DNA from: DAOUMF01 sp034411955
GTDB taxonomy: Bacteria; Chloroflexota; Dehalococcoidia; SM23-28-2; RBG-16-64-32
Direction of reading: 5' to 3'
NCBI GenBank assembly: GCA_034411955.1
Contig: DAOUMF010000122.1
Location: 1-14,756, forward strand
DNA length: 14,756 nucleotides
Shown here: one piece after another, positions 1 through 8,492 of the stretch
How the letters are laid out: every line of letters begins with the position of its first letter
Position numbering within the stretch: the first letter of the stretch is position 1
Made by a program: the position numbers and the translations under genes
Notes under the pieces: generated by a model
What the model was told of the DNA's origin: nothing
The model's input: only the letters and a program-made list of their open reading frames with translations
Databases searched by the model: none

Positions 1-765
1 AAGCGCACGCCCGTCGGGGAGTACCCGCTGCAAGGCCGCAGCGGGCAGGGCGTCATCACCTTCAAGACCAACCCCAAGACGGGTGGCCTGATCTCCGCGC
101 GCATGGTCGACCCCAAGCAGGAGTTGATGCTCATCTCGGAGGGCGGCATCGTCCTGCGCACTGCGGTGGAGGAGATATCGCTCCAGGGGCGGCCCACGCA
201 GGGCGTCACCCTGATGGACGTGGAGGAAGGGGACAAGGTAGCGGCTGTCACCGTCGTCGACATGACCGGAGGCTACAAGGAGGAGGGCTCGCTGCCCACC
301 GGCGTGAGCGAGGAGCCCAAGCGCCGGGCCGGCGCCCGGAAGGAGTCGACGAGGTCGAAGAGGGGCGCCGGGCGGCAGGTCGCAGCCAAAGGCAAGGCGC
401 GGCCCCCAGTGAAGGGGAAGGCGTCGGCGCGCGGTGTGGTTGCCGCGGCCAAGGGGCGCTCGGCGGGCGCACGGCCGCAGGCTGGTGCCAGCGAAGGCAA
501 GGCGCGGCCCGCGGCGAAGGGGAAGGCGCCGGCGCGCGGTGCGGTTGCCGCGGCCAAGGGGCGCTCGGCAGGCGCACGGCCGCAGGCTGGTGCCGGTGAA
601 GGCAAGGCGCGGGCCCCGGCGAAGGAAAAGGCGCCGGCGCGCGGTGCGGCTGCCACGACTAAGGGGCGGTCCGGGTCCGCCCGCGGCGCTCCCGCCGAGG
701 CGAAGGCAAGGGCAGCCAAAGGTGGTGCGCCATCACGGAGCCAGTCTCGTCGCGGGAGGCGCTAG
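1..765 (+). CDS. gyrA: DNA gyrase subunit A, C-terminal part (5' end outside window)
   Basis: The frame is open from base 1 and ends at TAG 763-765, giving 254 visible residues. The first ~95 match the last blades of the GyrA C-terminal DNA-wrapping propeller: YPLQGRSGQGVITFKT, then ELMLISEGGIVLRT and GRPTQGVTLMDVEEGDKVAAVTVV. Gyrase uses ATP to introduce negative supercoils, and this domain wraps DNA. After residue ~98 the protein changes into ~155 residues rich in Lys, Arg, Ala, Gly and Pro with no acidic patches, built of three ~35-residue repeats (see repeat entry) and ending SRSQSRRGRR. Typical GyrA tails are short and acidic or neutral, so this one is unusual. ParC is the alternative, but the blade spacing fits GyrA better. 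The GyrA box lies upstream of the window. The stop codon falls between a GGGAGG (754-759) and a GTG at 768, suggesting coupling to what followed. Confidence 0.87.
   Translation, partial: KRTPVGEYPLQGRSGQGVITFKTNPKTGGLISARMVDPKQELMLISEGGIVLRTAVEEISLQGRPTQGVTLMDVEEGDKVAAVTVVDMTGGYKEEGSLPTGVSEEPKRRAGARKESTRSKRGAGRQVAAKGKARPPVKGKASARGVVAAAKGRSAGARPQAGASEGKARPAAKGKAPARGAVAAAKGRSAGARPQAGAGEGKARAPAKEKAPARGAAATTKGRSGSARGAPAEAKARAAKGGAPSRSQSRRGRR
391..705 (+). repeat. Three 105-bp tandem repeats coding the basic GyrA tail
   Basis: The sequence starting GGCAAGGCGCGG begins at 391, 496 and 601, an exact 105-bp period (35 codons, in frame). Copies 1 and 2 differ at only a handful of positions; copy 3 diverges in its second half and is followed by a partial fourth unit (KARAAKGGAPSR). 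Each unit reads roughly GKARP..KGKAPARG..AAAKGRSAGARPQAGA.E. The high DNA identity of copies 1 and 2 indicates recent duplication, so length variation between strains is likely. Confidence 0.9.
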
Positions 766-889
766 GCGTGTCCGGCGTCCTCGCCCCGGTGAAGGAGATG
801 GGGCTGGAACTGCCGCCAACGCGCGGCCGGACAGCACCTGTGGTGGACGAGGCATCGTCCTTACTGCTATCGTTGTTCGGTGATAGGCG

Positions 890-935
890 CGCCCACGCCT
901 GCCTGCCGGCAGGCAGGCCCGCAGCTCCGTGGGCG
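890..935. repeat. Palindromic element, CCTGCCTGCCGGCAGGCAGG type, with flanking inverted arms
   Basis: Bases 897-918 are a perfect 22-bp palindrome centred at 907/908. Arms CGCCCACG (890-897) and CGTGGGCG (928-935) form an outer inverted repeat. Related copies lie at 13390-13409 (inside thiL) and, degenerate, at 14652-14668 (over the tsaB stop). When translated such elements give LPAGRQ-like peptides. I know elements of this kind as dispersed repeats in Chloroflexota and candidate-phyla genomes; that is recollection, not a search. Confidence 0.75.
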
Positions 936-1004
936 TGGGGGAGCCGCCGTTCAACATCGCCGTGGAGGTGGAGATGGTTGTGGAGTTGATGGGGGCCATG
1001 ATCC

Positions 1005-1010
1005 GGAGGT
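1005..1010 (+). promoter_or_regulatory. Ribosome binding site of hsp20
   Basis: GGAGGT lies 7 nt before ATG 1018. It selects this start over the longer open frame that begins at 880, whose first 46 codons would read through the palindrome and show no family similarity. Confidence 0.8.
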
Positions 1011-1017
1011 GGCGGCC

Positions 1018-1461
1018 ATGAAGGAGCGAACAGCGGACATCTTCGCCGACTTCGAGCGCATCCGCGAGCGCATGGAGCAGGCCTGGCGGCAGGTTCTGGG
1101 CCCGCCAGGGTCTCCCCGTTTCTGTCCCCCGGTCATCGAGCCAGCGGTTGACGTCTACGAGACGGAGCGGGAGGTGGTGGTGGTGGCGGAGATAGCCGGC
1201 ATCTTGGAGGGGGAGGTGGAGATCATCGTGGACGGGAGGAAGCTGGTCGTAAGCGGGGAGAGGAGGCCCAGCGCGCGCCGCCCCGGGCGTCTTTACGCGC
1301 AGATGGAGATCTGCCACGGCCCGTTCCGCCGCGAGCTGCTCCTGCCTACTGAGGTGGCTCCAGACAAGGCGCGGGTGGAGTACTCGCGGGGGATGCTGGA
1401 GATCGCGCTGCCGAAGGTTCGTCGCCGCGCGGACCGCCCAGTCAGGATCGTCATCCGCTAG
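1018..1461 (+). CDS. Hsp20 / alpha-crystallin family small heat shock protein
   Basis: The gene encodes 147 aa. It is an ATP-independent cytosolic holdase that binds unfolding proteins and keeps them refoldable or degradable. Residues 1-40 form a variable N-terminal arm with a helical start (MKERTADIFADFERIRERME). The alpha-crystallin domain runs from about 42 to 133: PAVDVYETEREVVVVAEIAG, then VEIIVDGRKLVVSGERR, a loop RLYAQMEICHGPFRRELLLP, and the signature GMLEIALPK at 125-133. The tail ends PVRIVIR, containing the I-x-I motif (IVI) used in oligomer assembly. Length is normal. A strong Shine-Dalgarno fixes the start. It lies 45 bp before lon in the same direction, a sensible pairing of holdase and protease. 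No CIRCE operator is visible, so heat control, if any, is by another route. Confidence 0.93.
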   Translation: MKERTADIFADFERIRERMEQAWRQVLGPPGSPRFCPPVIEPAVDVYETEREVVVVAEIAGILEGEVEIIVDGRKLVVSGERRPSARRPGRLYAQMEICHGPFRRELLLPTEVAPDKARVEYSRGMLEIALPKVRRRADRPVRIVIR

Positions 1462-1506
1462 CCGCAGCGGACACGGCTCTATGAATTTGGAGATGAAGCC
1501 GGGGTC

Positions 1507-3936
<2,430 letters not shown>

Positions 3937-3954
3937 GCCAGAGGAAAATGCAGC

Positions 3955-4006
3955 GGCGGGCTTCAGCCCGCCACCGTCAAGCCTTCACCGCCCTCGCGCC
4001 AGGGCG
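3955..4006. terminator. Two hairpins between convergent genes, possible bidirectional terminator
   Basis: GGCGGGC (3955-3961) pairs with GCCCGCC (3966-3972) across a TTCA loop. A second stem, CGCCCT (3989-3994) with AGGGCG (4001-4006), follows. They occupy the 101-bp gap between the ends of lon (plus) and the creatininase-fold gene (minus). Neither has a T-tract, so intrinsic termination is only an inference; the first hairpin also resembles a dispersed GC-rich palindrome. Confidence 0.45.
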
Positions 4007-4037
4007 CGCTGCGGCGTCACGAGGCACACGCGCACGA

Positions 4038-4799
4038 TCACGGAAGGAAGTGCCACCTCTCGCTCACCTGGTCGGCGCGGCCCTCCAGGAGGAGCCTCGT
4101 GAGCCGGATGCCCTCCCGGACACACAGCTCCCAGATCGTGGCTCCGGCCTCCGCGCTGGCCTGCGTGGGATCGCCCACGACGCCGGTGTCCGAGACGGCG
4201 GAGAAATCGAGCTGACCGCCCCAATCGAAGGGCTGCAACCTGGACATGCGAACTTTGTCCATGCGGACGGCTTCTTTGTTCAGGTATAGGCGGATGGAGG
4301 TAGCAAAGGAATCGGCGTGGCCGCCGGGGATTTGGCGACCAAAAGCGGTGTCACAGATGGCCCCATGGTCGATAACCGGCTGATAGGCGGCGCAGCCCTG
4401 ATGCGAGGCGCTGAACCGGTCGATGACCACTTTCAGGTCGTGCTGACCGCAACCCCGCCAGACCACCAGTGTTCCGAATCCCTGGGCGGCCAGGCTCTCC
4501 AGCACGTCCTCAACCAGCGCCTCGTGCGTCGACTGGCGAAGATTGACGTAGCCGAATCCGAACCCCGTGTGTTCAGGCGTCGGGCCGAAGGGCAGGGTCG
4601 GCATCACCAATACCAGTTCGCCGTGCTCCTGCTGCAATCGCTCCGCGATGTCCTCACACAGCCTGGCGATCATCCAGGTGTCGAAGTCGGTGGGCAGGTG
4701 CGGCCCCTGCTGTTCCGTGCATCCCAGCGGGATGAAGACCGCTCGCACCTGGGGCCCGAGATCGCGCAATTCTTCGTAGGTCAGATCGGCATATCGCAT
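4038..4799 (-). CDS. Creatininase-fold amidohydrolase-like protein with altered metal motifs
   Basis: 253 aa, the usual length for the creatininase / MftE / ArfB-like family of metal-dependent amidohydrolases. Family landmarks are PLGCTEQQGPHLPTDFDT (residues 24-41), a beta-strand then VVWRGCGQHD (112-121), GGHADSFATS (159-168) and GVVGDPTQASAEAG (206-219). Compared with the family patterns EQHGPHLP, NGHxxN and HAGExETS, E29 and D40 are kept. The His after EQ is Gln31, the His of NGH is Cys117, the following motif Asn is His120, and the Glu-Thr-Ser is Ala-Thr-Ser. Either a different metal set is used or the protein is not a normal amidohydrolase. ATG 4799 is preceded by CATAAT (4814-4809) with 9 nt between and no clear Shine-Dalgarno. 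It lies 31 bp after the dehydrogenase gene on the same strand. The substrate cannot be told. Confidence 0.8.
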   Translation of the reverse strand: MRYADLTYEELRDLGPQVRAVFIPLGCTEQQGPHLPTDFDTWMIARLCEDIAERLQQEHGELVLVMPTLPFGPTPEHTGFGFGYVNLRQSTHEALVEDVLESLAAQGFGTLVVWRGCGQHDLKVVIDRFSASHQGCAAYQPVIDHGAICDTAFGRQIPGGHADSFATSIRLYLNKEAVRMDKVRMSRLQPFDWGGQLDFSAVSDTGVVGDPTQASAEAGATIWELCVREGIRLTRLLLEGRADQVSERWHFLP

Positions 4800-4808
4800 G
4801 GCCTAGCC

Positions 4809-4814
4809 ATTATG
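4809..4814 (-). promoter_or_regulatory. -10-like box directly before the creatininase-fold gene
   Basis: On the minus strand CATAAT ends 9 nt before the ATG. This would give a leader of only about 3 nt. The -35 region is poor. The gene may therefore be transcribed on its own as well as from the dehydrogenase promoter. Confidence 0.45.
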
Positions 4815-4830
4815 GAGTGCGGGATCACGC

Positions 4831-5901
4831 TCAGTACCCCCGCTTGATGTCGACGGCGTTGCGCAGGGGCTCCCCGGCCAGATAGCGGCGCAGGTTGTCG
4901 CAGAACAGGGCCACCGCGCGCTCCATGTATACCGGCGTGCCGCCGCTGATGTGGGGCGTGAGGATGACGTTGTCCATCCCCCACAACTCGCTGTCCCGGG
5001 GCAGGGGCTCCCGCTCGAACACGTCCAGGGCGGCCCCGGCGATCCATCCCTCCTTGAGGGACCGCACCAGCGCCGCCTCGTCGATGACGGCCCCGCGAGA
5101 GATGTTGATGAGGCGCGCCGTAGGCCGCATCGTCCGCAGCTCTCGCTCCCCGATGAGGCCGCGGGACTCGGGCGTCAGGGGCACGGCGATCACCAGGTAG
5201 TCGGCCTGCGATAGCAGGTAGGGGAGATCGGACGGGGGCAGCAGCTCGTCCACGTCCGTGATCCCTGACTTCTGGCCGGCTACGCGTGCCCGGGCGGAAC
5301 GACGGATGGCCAGGACCCGCATGCCGTCGGCCTTGGCCAGCTTGGCCACGTAGCTGCCGATAGCCCCCAGCCCCAGGATGCCCACCGTCTTCCCGTGGAG
5401 CTCCTCGGCGAGGTAGGGCTGCCAGGCGCGCTCGCCCTGGGCTCGCATCGCCGCGGGCAGCCCCTTGGCGAAGGCGAGCATCGTGCCCATGACGAACTCG
5501 CCGATGGGTACGGCGTGGATGCCGCTGACGGTGGTGAGGGTGATCCGCCTTCGGGCGGAGACCAGCTCGCTGTCCAGCAGCCCCTCGACGCCAGCGGCGG
5601 TGATCTGCACCCATCGCAGCTTGGGCGCGTGTGCGGCTATGTCGGGCGGGATCACGGTTGAGGTGAACAGCACCTCCGCCTCGGCCAGGATGGCGGCCAG
5701 GTTAGCCCTGGCCTCGTCCTCCGTCTCCTCCTCTGGTCCGCGCTCCTCGGCGTACATCCACCAGACGGGGCGCCCGCCGCGGTACAGCCGTCGCTGCTCC
5801 CAGGAGAGGGAGACCACCCGCAGGCGCGGGCTGACCCGGCGGATGGGAGCGGCCAGATCCTCGGGCAGGCCGAGGGCGAGGACGACGTTCACTTCGTTCA
5901 T
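4831..5901 (-). CDS. D-2-hydroxyacid dehydrogenase, NAD(P)-dependent
   Basis: 356 aa. It belongs to the family that interconverts 2-keto and D-2-hydroxy acids (glyoxylate/hydroxypyruvate reductase and relatives). The Rossmann motif GLGAIG is at residues 177-182. The second beta-strand ends in AIRRSARA (198-205); Arg-Arg where NAD enzymes carry Asp suggests NADPH preference. Catalytic residues are R269 (NISRGAVIDE), E298 (DVFEREPLP) and H317 (LTPHISGG). The N-terminal substrate domain, about 1-120, has an unusually Trp/Arg-rich stretch (LSWEQRRLYRGGRPVWWMY) and an acidic segment (EEETEDEA) not common in the family. ATG 5901 has GGGGAG 5 nt upstream and a TATAAT 12 nt upstream on the same strand. 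It probably leads the two-gene minus-strand unit with the creatininase-fold gene, which hints at small organic acid or amide catabolism; the substrate is unknown. Confidence 0.92.
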   Translation of the reverse strand: MNEVNVVLALGLPEDLAAPIRRVSPRLRVVSLSWEQRRLYRGGRPVWWMYAEERGPEEETEDEARANLAAILAEAEVLFTSTVIPPDIAAHAPKLRWVQITAAGVEGLLDSELVSARRRITLTTVSGIHAVPIGEFVMGTMLAFAKGLPAAMRAQGERAWQPYLAEELHGKTVGILGLGAIGSYVAKLAKADGMRVLAIRRSARARVAGQKSGITDVDELLPPSDLPYLLSQADYLVIAVPLTPESRGLIGERELRTMRPTARLINISRGAVIDEAALVRSLKEGWIAGAALDVFEREPLPRDSELWGMDNVILTPHISGGTPVYMERAVALFCDNLRRYLAGEPLRNAVDIKRGY

Positions 5902-5913
5902 GGGACTCCCCGA

Positions 5914-5919
5914 ATTATA
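5914..5919 (-). promoter_or_regulatory. TATAAT box of the dehydrogenase gene
   Basis: A perfect TATAAT on the minus strand ends 12 nt before the ATG at 5901. The expected transcript would start about 6 nt before the ATG, cutting into the GGGGAG (5911-5906). No good -35 is seen at 16-18 bp. Confidence 0.5.
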
Positions 5920-6038
5920 TCGGGAACGGGTGACTGAGGAGAACGAGGCAACAATTGGGCGTCACAGGTTATTGAATACCGGCTAACCTTAACCTTCTGT
6001 TAACTGACGTTTAGATTCGGTTGTCCTACGGTGGAATT

Positions 6039-6077
6039 GGAGGTCACGACCCTCCGGCGTACTGAGGGCAGACCTCC
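6039..6077 (+). other. Two-stage hairpin upstream of the HExxH gene
   Basis: GGAGGTC (6039-6045) pairs with GACCTCC (6071-6077). Inside it CCCTC (6050-6054) pairs with GAGGG (6064-6068), leaving a 9-nt loop and a small asymmetric internal loop. It ends 136 bp before the ATG. I do not recognise it as a known riboswitch. It may be a leader structure or protein site. Confidence 0.35.
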
Positions 6078-6213
6078 AGCCACATCCCAGAAGTAATACG
6101 GCTCTCCCGAAGCCCGTCGACTCAAGCAGCGAAACGCCGGCGGCAGTGGAACCGAGAGCAGCGGTTGCGACAGCGCCGGAGCCCGGGACGAGCCCAAAAG
6201 GGAGGACGACCGT

Positions 6214-7365
6214 ATGGCCAGGGGCCGGCACCCCACCTGGCACGGGGAGCACAGCGATTTCAGTGACAACGGCGGTGCCCCCCGTCGTAGGCGCTCCTCC
6301 TCTCGCGGCTTCCTCATCGGCATCGCCGCTATTCTGTTTGTCCTCTTCCTGATCGCCGTGGGCGCCATCGCTGCCCAGTCCCCTTCCGGCAGCGACCGCG
6401 AGGGTCCGGCGTCTCTGCCGGATGAGACGCCTCCTTCCGCTGAGCCGACGGTCTCGCCTTCAGCGACACCGGAGTCAGAGTACGCCATCGCGACTCCGCG
6501 AGAAGATGAGCCGACTGCGGAGGCCTCGCCGGGAATCGAGATCACTGCCGCCGTGGCCGTTCCCGAGCCCACCTCTTCCAGCGTGCAGGCACCGAGGACC
6601 GCCGCCAGTTCCTGGTCGGCGGGGCCCACGCCGGTGCCGCCCGCTCCCGCATCGCCGTCTCAGCCCGAAGCCGCCCGCCTGGCCGCGGAAGCCGGCGATG
6701 CCTACGGGGTGCGCATCGTCCTCGAGGGCCAGGACTGGGGCCCCAATGAGGCGTCCCAGGTGGCCAACGTCCAGGCGGTGATCAGCGCTGTGGACCGCCT
6801 ACCGGACACGGTCATCTCCGCCGTTGTCGCTCACGCTCACGGCTCCCTCGCCTTCGTCTCCAACAACCAGGGCCGGACCCTGGGCGGCTGGCAGCCCTAC
6901 GGCGATCACCCCATGACCTACTACACGAACTCCGACCAGGGACCAGGGGGCTATCACGCCAGCAACCAGGTCGTGCTCAGCGTGGGCGCCACCAGTATGT
7001 CCATCGGGCATGAGATACTGCACGCCTACCAGTTCCGCAACGTGAGCGCGGACGAGTACGCGCTGGCGCTGCTCCAGCCGCAGATGCGCTCCTTCATGGA
7101 GGCGACGGGCTGGCGACAGATTGGCAGCGACGATCAGGTGCGCCAGACGATCAACCAGCCGTGGTCCGCGGTGGACTCGCTGTACGTGTACGAGGGGCGG
7201 ACGCTGACCTATAGCACAAGCAGCGGCGCCACCAGCACCATCACTCCCACCAATCCCATCGAGGCGTTCGCCGCGACGGGCTCCATCTACTACACGCGTC
7301 CGTCCTGGATGCCCCTGCCGGACTGGCCGGAGTACTGGGCCTGGTTCCAGGCGAACGTCGGCTAG
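6214..7365 (+). CDS. Membrane-anchored HExxH putative metallopeptidase
   Basis: 383 aa. ATG 6214 has AGGGAGG (6199-6205) 8 nt upstream. Residues 1-31 are basic and cytosolic (PRRRRSSSR). A single membrane helix spans about 33-54 (FLIGIAAILFVLFLIAVGAI), placing the rest outside. A Pro/Ser/Thr/Ala-rich linker runs from about 57 to 152. The folded domain from ~155 contains SIGHEILHAYQF, with HExxH at 266-270. A later segment PIEAFAATGSIYY offers E350 as third zinc ligand, resembling the ExFA...Y pattern of anthrax-lethal-factor-like / Pro-Pro endopeptidases (gluzincins). The H270-E350 spacing of 80 residues is longer than in those enzymes. The domain ends in an aromatic WPEYWAWFQ. Peptidase activity is inferred from the motif only, and the target is unknown. 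Its last bases overlap the convergent phosphoesterase gene. Confidence 0.82.
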   Translation: MARGRHPTWHGEHSDFSDNGGAPRRRRSSSRGFLIGIAAILFVLFLIAVGAIAAQSPSGSDREGPASLPDETPPSAEPTVSPSATPESEYAIATPREDEPTAEASPGIEITAAVAVPEPTSSSVQAPRTAASSWSAGPTPVPPAPASPSQPEAARLAAEAGDAYGVRIVLEGQDWGPNEASQVANVQAVISAVDRLPDTVISAVVAHAHGSLAFVSNNQGRTLGGWQPYGDHPMTYYTNSDQGPGGYHASNQVVLSVGATSMSIGHEILHAYQFRNVSADEYALALLQPQMRSFMEATGWRQIGSDDQVRQTINQPWSAVDSLYVYEGRTLTYSTSSGATSTITPTNPIEAFAATGSIYYTRPSWMPLPDWPEYWAWFQANVG

Positions 7366-8147
7366 CGTCCCAGGGCCAGTCGCTCGATGAGCCAGCGGGG
7401 GAGGCCAGCCGCCTCCATCAGCTTCTGGGTGGCCGCTATGTCGTACTCCAGGCGGTGCAGTGTGACCGTCTCCGACTCGGTGTCGTAGACGGCGTAGGAG
7501 GCGCGCGGATCGCCGTCGCGGGGCTGGCCGACGCTACCGGGGTTGATGACGAGCTTTCGCTCGCGGCTCAGTTCGAAGCGGGTACCGTCCTCCAGGTAGT
7601 ACAACTCGCACCCATGAGGGAACTCCTGGCCCTGCACGACCAGCGTAGGGACGTGGGTGTGGCCGATCAGAGAGAAGGGCGTCTCCTGGCGCTCGAGGTG
7701 GGCCAGGGCCGCGTCATGGGAGTGGAGGTACTCCCGGATGGGCGAGCGCAGGCTGCCGTGCACAAGTGTGAAGTCGGCCTCCGACGTCCCCACCTTGAGG
7801 TCGGGGTCCTCTCCCGGCAATACGTACGCCGTCTCCGGAAGGGCGTCCAGGAATGCGGCGTCGCCCTGGGGGAGCTGGGCCCGCGTCCAGAGGGCGGCGG
7901 TGGCGCCGTCGGGGTTGAACTCCTCGGTGTCCATCATCCCCGTGGACGCGCGGTCGTGGTTGCCGGCCACCGCTATGGCGCGGAGCTCCCGCAGCCTGGC
8001 GATGCACTGCGGGGGCTGGGGGCCGTAGCCCACGGTGTCGCCCATGCACCATAAGCCATCGGTGGCGCCCTGGGCCTCGGCGTGCCGCAACACCGCCTCC
8101 AGGGCGACCAGGTTGGCGTGCACGTCGGAGATGATGACGATGCGCAT
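7362..8147 (-). CDS. Calcineurin-like metallophosphoesterase
   Basis: 261 aa from ATG 8147. The two-metal phosphoesterase motifs occur in order: D8-x-H10 (ISDVHAN), D37 (MGDTVGYGP), GNHD 62-65, VHGS with H130, and GHTH 162-165, followed by INPGSVGQPRDGDPRASY (201-218). This is the YfcE/MJ0936-like group, mostly phosphodiesterases or protein phosphatases of unknown physiological substrate; the protein is probably cytosolic. A GTG at 8195 would add 16 residues (MLTLDAPSQPAYHDRE) of no family character. ATG 8147 starts directly at MRIVIISDVH, as family members do, and a weak promoter (TGGACG 8185-8180, 17 bp, TACCAT 8162-8157) lies just before it, so the shorter form is preferred. The stop codons of this gene and the HExxH gene share one CTAG. 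Confidence 0.92.
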   Translation of the reverse strand: MRIVIISDVHANLVALEAVLRHAEAQGATDGLWCMGDTVGYGPQPPQCIARLRELRAIAVAGNHDRASTGMMDTEEFNPDGATAALWTRAQLPQGDAAFLDALPETAYVLPGEDPDLKVGTSEADFTLVHGSLRSPIREYLHSHDAALAHLERQETPFSLIGHTHVPTLVVQGQEFPHGCELYYLEDGTRFELSRERKLVINPGSVGQPRDGDPRASYAVYDTESETVTLHRLEYDIAATQKLMEAAGLPRWLIERLALGR

Positions 8148-8197
8148 CTCCCGATCATGGTATGCGGGCTGGGAGGGCGCGTCCAGGGTCAGCACCG

Positions 8198-8226
8198 TCG
8201 ACAGCTACCGAGCCCAGGAGCACAAT
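8198..8226 (+). promoter_or_regulatory. Repeat promoter module, copy 1
   Basis: TCGACA (8198-8203), 17 bp, CACAAT (8221-8226). Bases 8211-8234 match 9244-9267 at 22 of 24 positions. There is no clear gene immediately downstream; the transcript could run into the zinc-ribbon gene. Confidence 0.5.
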
Positions 8227-8359
8227 TGCGGCGGTGGGCAACAGGGGCCCGCGTCATGAACCCGGGCCAACAGGAAACCTGCAGGCAATTCGCGGCCAAG
8301 GTGGGTCGTGAGTCTGGCAACAGCGACGCCATCGGATAGGGTTGTGCGAGTACGCGCCG

Positions 8360-8388
8360 TTGCCCATTCACCCATCCCGTGATATGCT
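8360..8388 (+). promoter_or_regulatory. Predicted promoter of the zinc-ribbon gene
   Basis: TTGCCC (8360-8365), 17-bp spacer, TATGCT (8383-8388). A start near 8395 would give a leader of about 97 nt that contains both hairpins described below. Confidence 0.5.
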
Positions 8389-8420
8389 CCCCGAAGTGGT
8401 GATCGTTTAGTTCTCGACGG

Positions 8421-8492
8421 GAACGCTCTCCAGCGTTCTGAATTTCGGTGACCGAGCCATCGCCAACTTCATAGCTGGATGGAGGTCACCGA
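8421..8492 (+). promoter_or_regulatory. Structured 5' leader that covers the ribosome site of the zinc-ribbon gene
   Basis: Stem 1: GAACGCT (8421-8427) with AGCGTTC (8432-8438), loop CTCC. Stem 2: TCGGTGACC (8445-8453) with GGTCACCGA (8484-8492), a perfect 9-bp stem around a 30-nt loop. Stem 2 takes in half of the Shine-Dalgarno GGAGGT (8481-8486) and ends on the first base of the ATT start codon. Such an arrangement would reduce translation unless opened, as in RNA thermometers or cold-shock leaders. Function is inference. Confidence 0.55.

Larger units (their letters stand above)
768..1021 (+). pseudogene. Possible broken small gene between gyrA and hsp20
   Basis: A GTG at 768 sits 8 nt after a strong GGGAGG (754-759) and opens a frame reading MSGVLAPVKEMGLELPP...VVDEASSLLLSLFGDR up to about 890. 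That frame then runs through a perfect palindrome (897-918) into low-quality Trp/Arg/Ser-rich sequence and stops at 987-989. In another frame, after the palindrome, bases 935-1021 read VGEPPFNIAVEVEMVVELM followed by GAMIRRWRP and stop at TGA 1019-1021, overlapping the hsp20 ATG as ATGA. A good ribosome site at the front, a coupling overlap at the back and a frame change at the palindrome fit one ancestral ~80-residue gene split by insertion of the element. The product is not recognised. It could also be two chance open stretches. Confidence 0.35.
5902..6213. other. Divergent intergenic region, 312 bp
   Basis: It separates the minus-strand dehydrogenase from the plus-strand HExxH gene. It holds the TATAAT box above, an AT-richer patch (5971-6016) with TAACC direct repeats and a GTTAAC, and a two-stage hairpin at 6039-6077 facing the HExxH gene. 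GGTGAC (5929-5934) and GTCAC (5961-5965) form a loose inverted pair. I see no coding sequence. No clear plus-strand -35/-10 pair was found. Confidence 0.6.
8148..8491. other. Intergenic region with promoters and a structured leader, 344 bp
   Basis: It lies between the divergent phosphoesterase and zinc-ribbon genes. It holds a weak minus promoter (8185-8157), repeat promoter copy 1 (8198-8226), a TTGCCC-17-TATGCT promoter (8360-8388), and two stem-loops at 8421-8438 and 8445-8492. A 27-codon frame from ATG 8256 to TAG 8339 (MNPGQQETCRQFAAKVGRES...) has no convincing ribosome site; I do not call it a gene. Confidence 0.6.

Noticed and set aside
434..883. Arg/Pro-rich plus-strand frame in the gyrA tail repeats
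   Set aside because: It is the second frame of the 105-bp repeats; repeats keep all frames open. The gyrA frame is continuous with the propeller domain.
880..1017. Upstream extension of Hsp20 to 193 residues
   Set aside because: The extra residues come from the palindrome and a Gly/Arg-rich stretch; the strong GGAGGT points to ATG 1018.
1462..1506. CIRCE heat-shock operator near hsp20/lon
   Set aside because: No TTAGCACTC / GAGTGCTAA inverted repeat is found upstream of either gene.
4317..4847. Plus-strand frame over the creatininase-fold gene
   Set aside because: It is antisense to a gene with clear family motifs; no ribosome site.
4781..5614. 277-codon minus-strand frame inside the dehydrogenase gene
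   Set aside because: It overlaps the dehydrogenase in another frame and is Arg/Gly/Ala/His-rich low-complexity sequence; the dehydrogenase frame has all catalytic motifs.
8256..8339. 27-codon frame MNPGQQETCRQFAAKVGRES... downstream of repeat promoter copy 1
   Set aside because: Only AGGGG about 10 nt upstream, no family resemblance, and very short. Left as part of the intergenic description.
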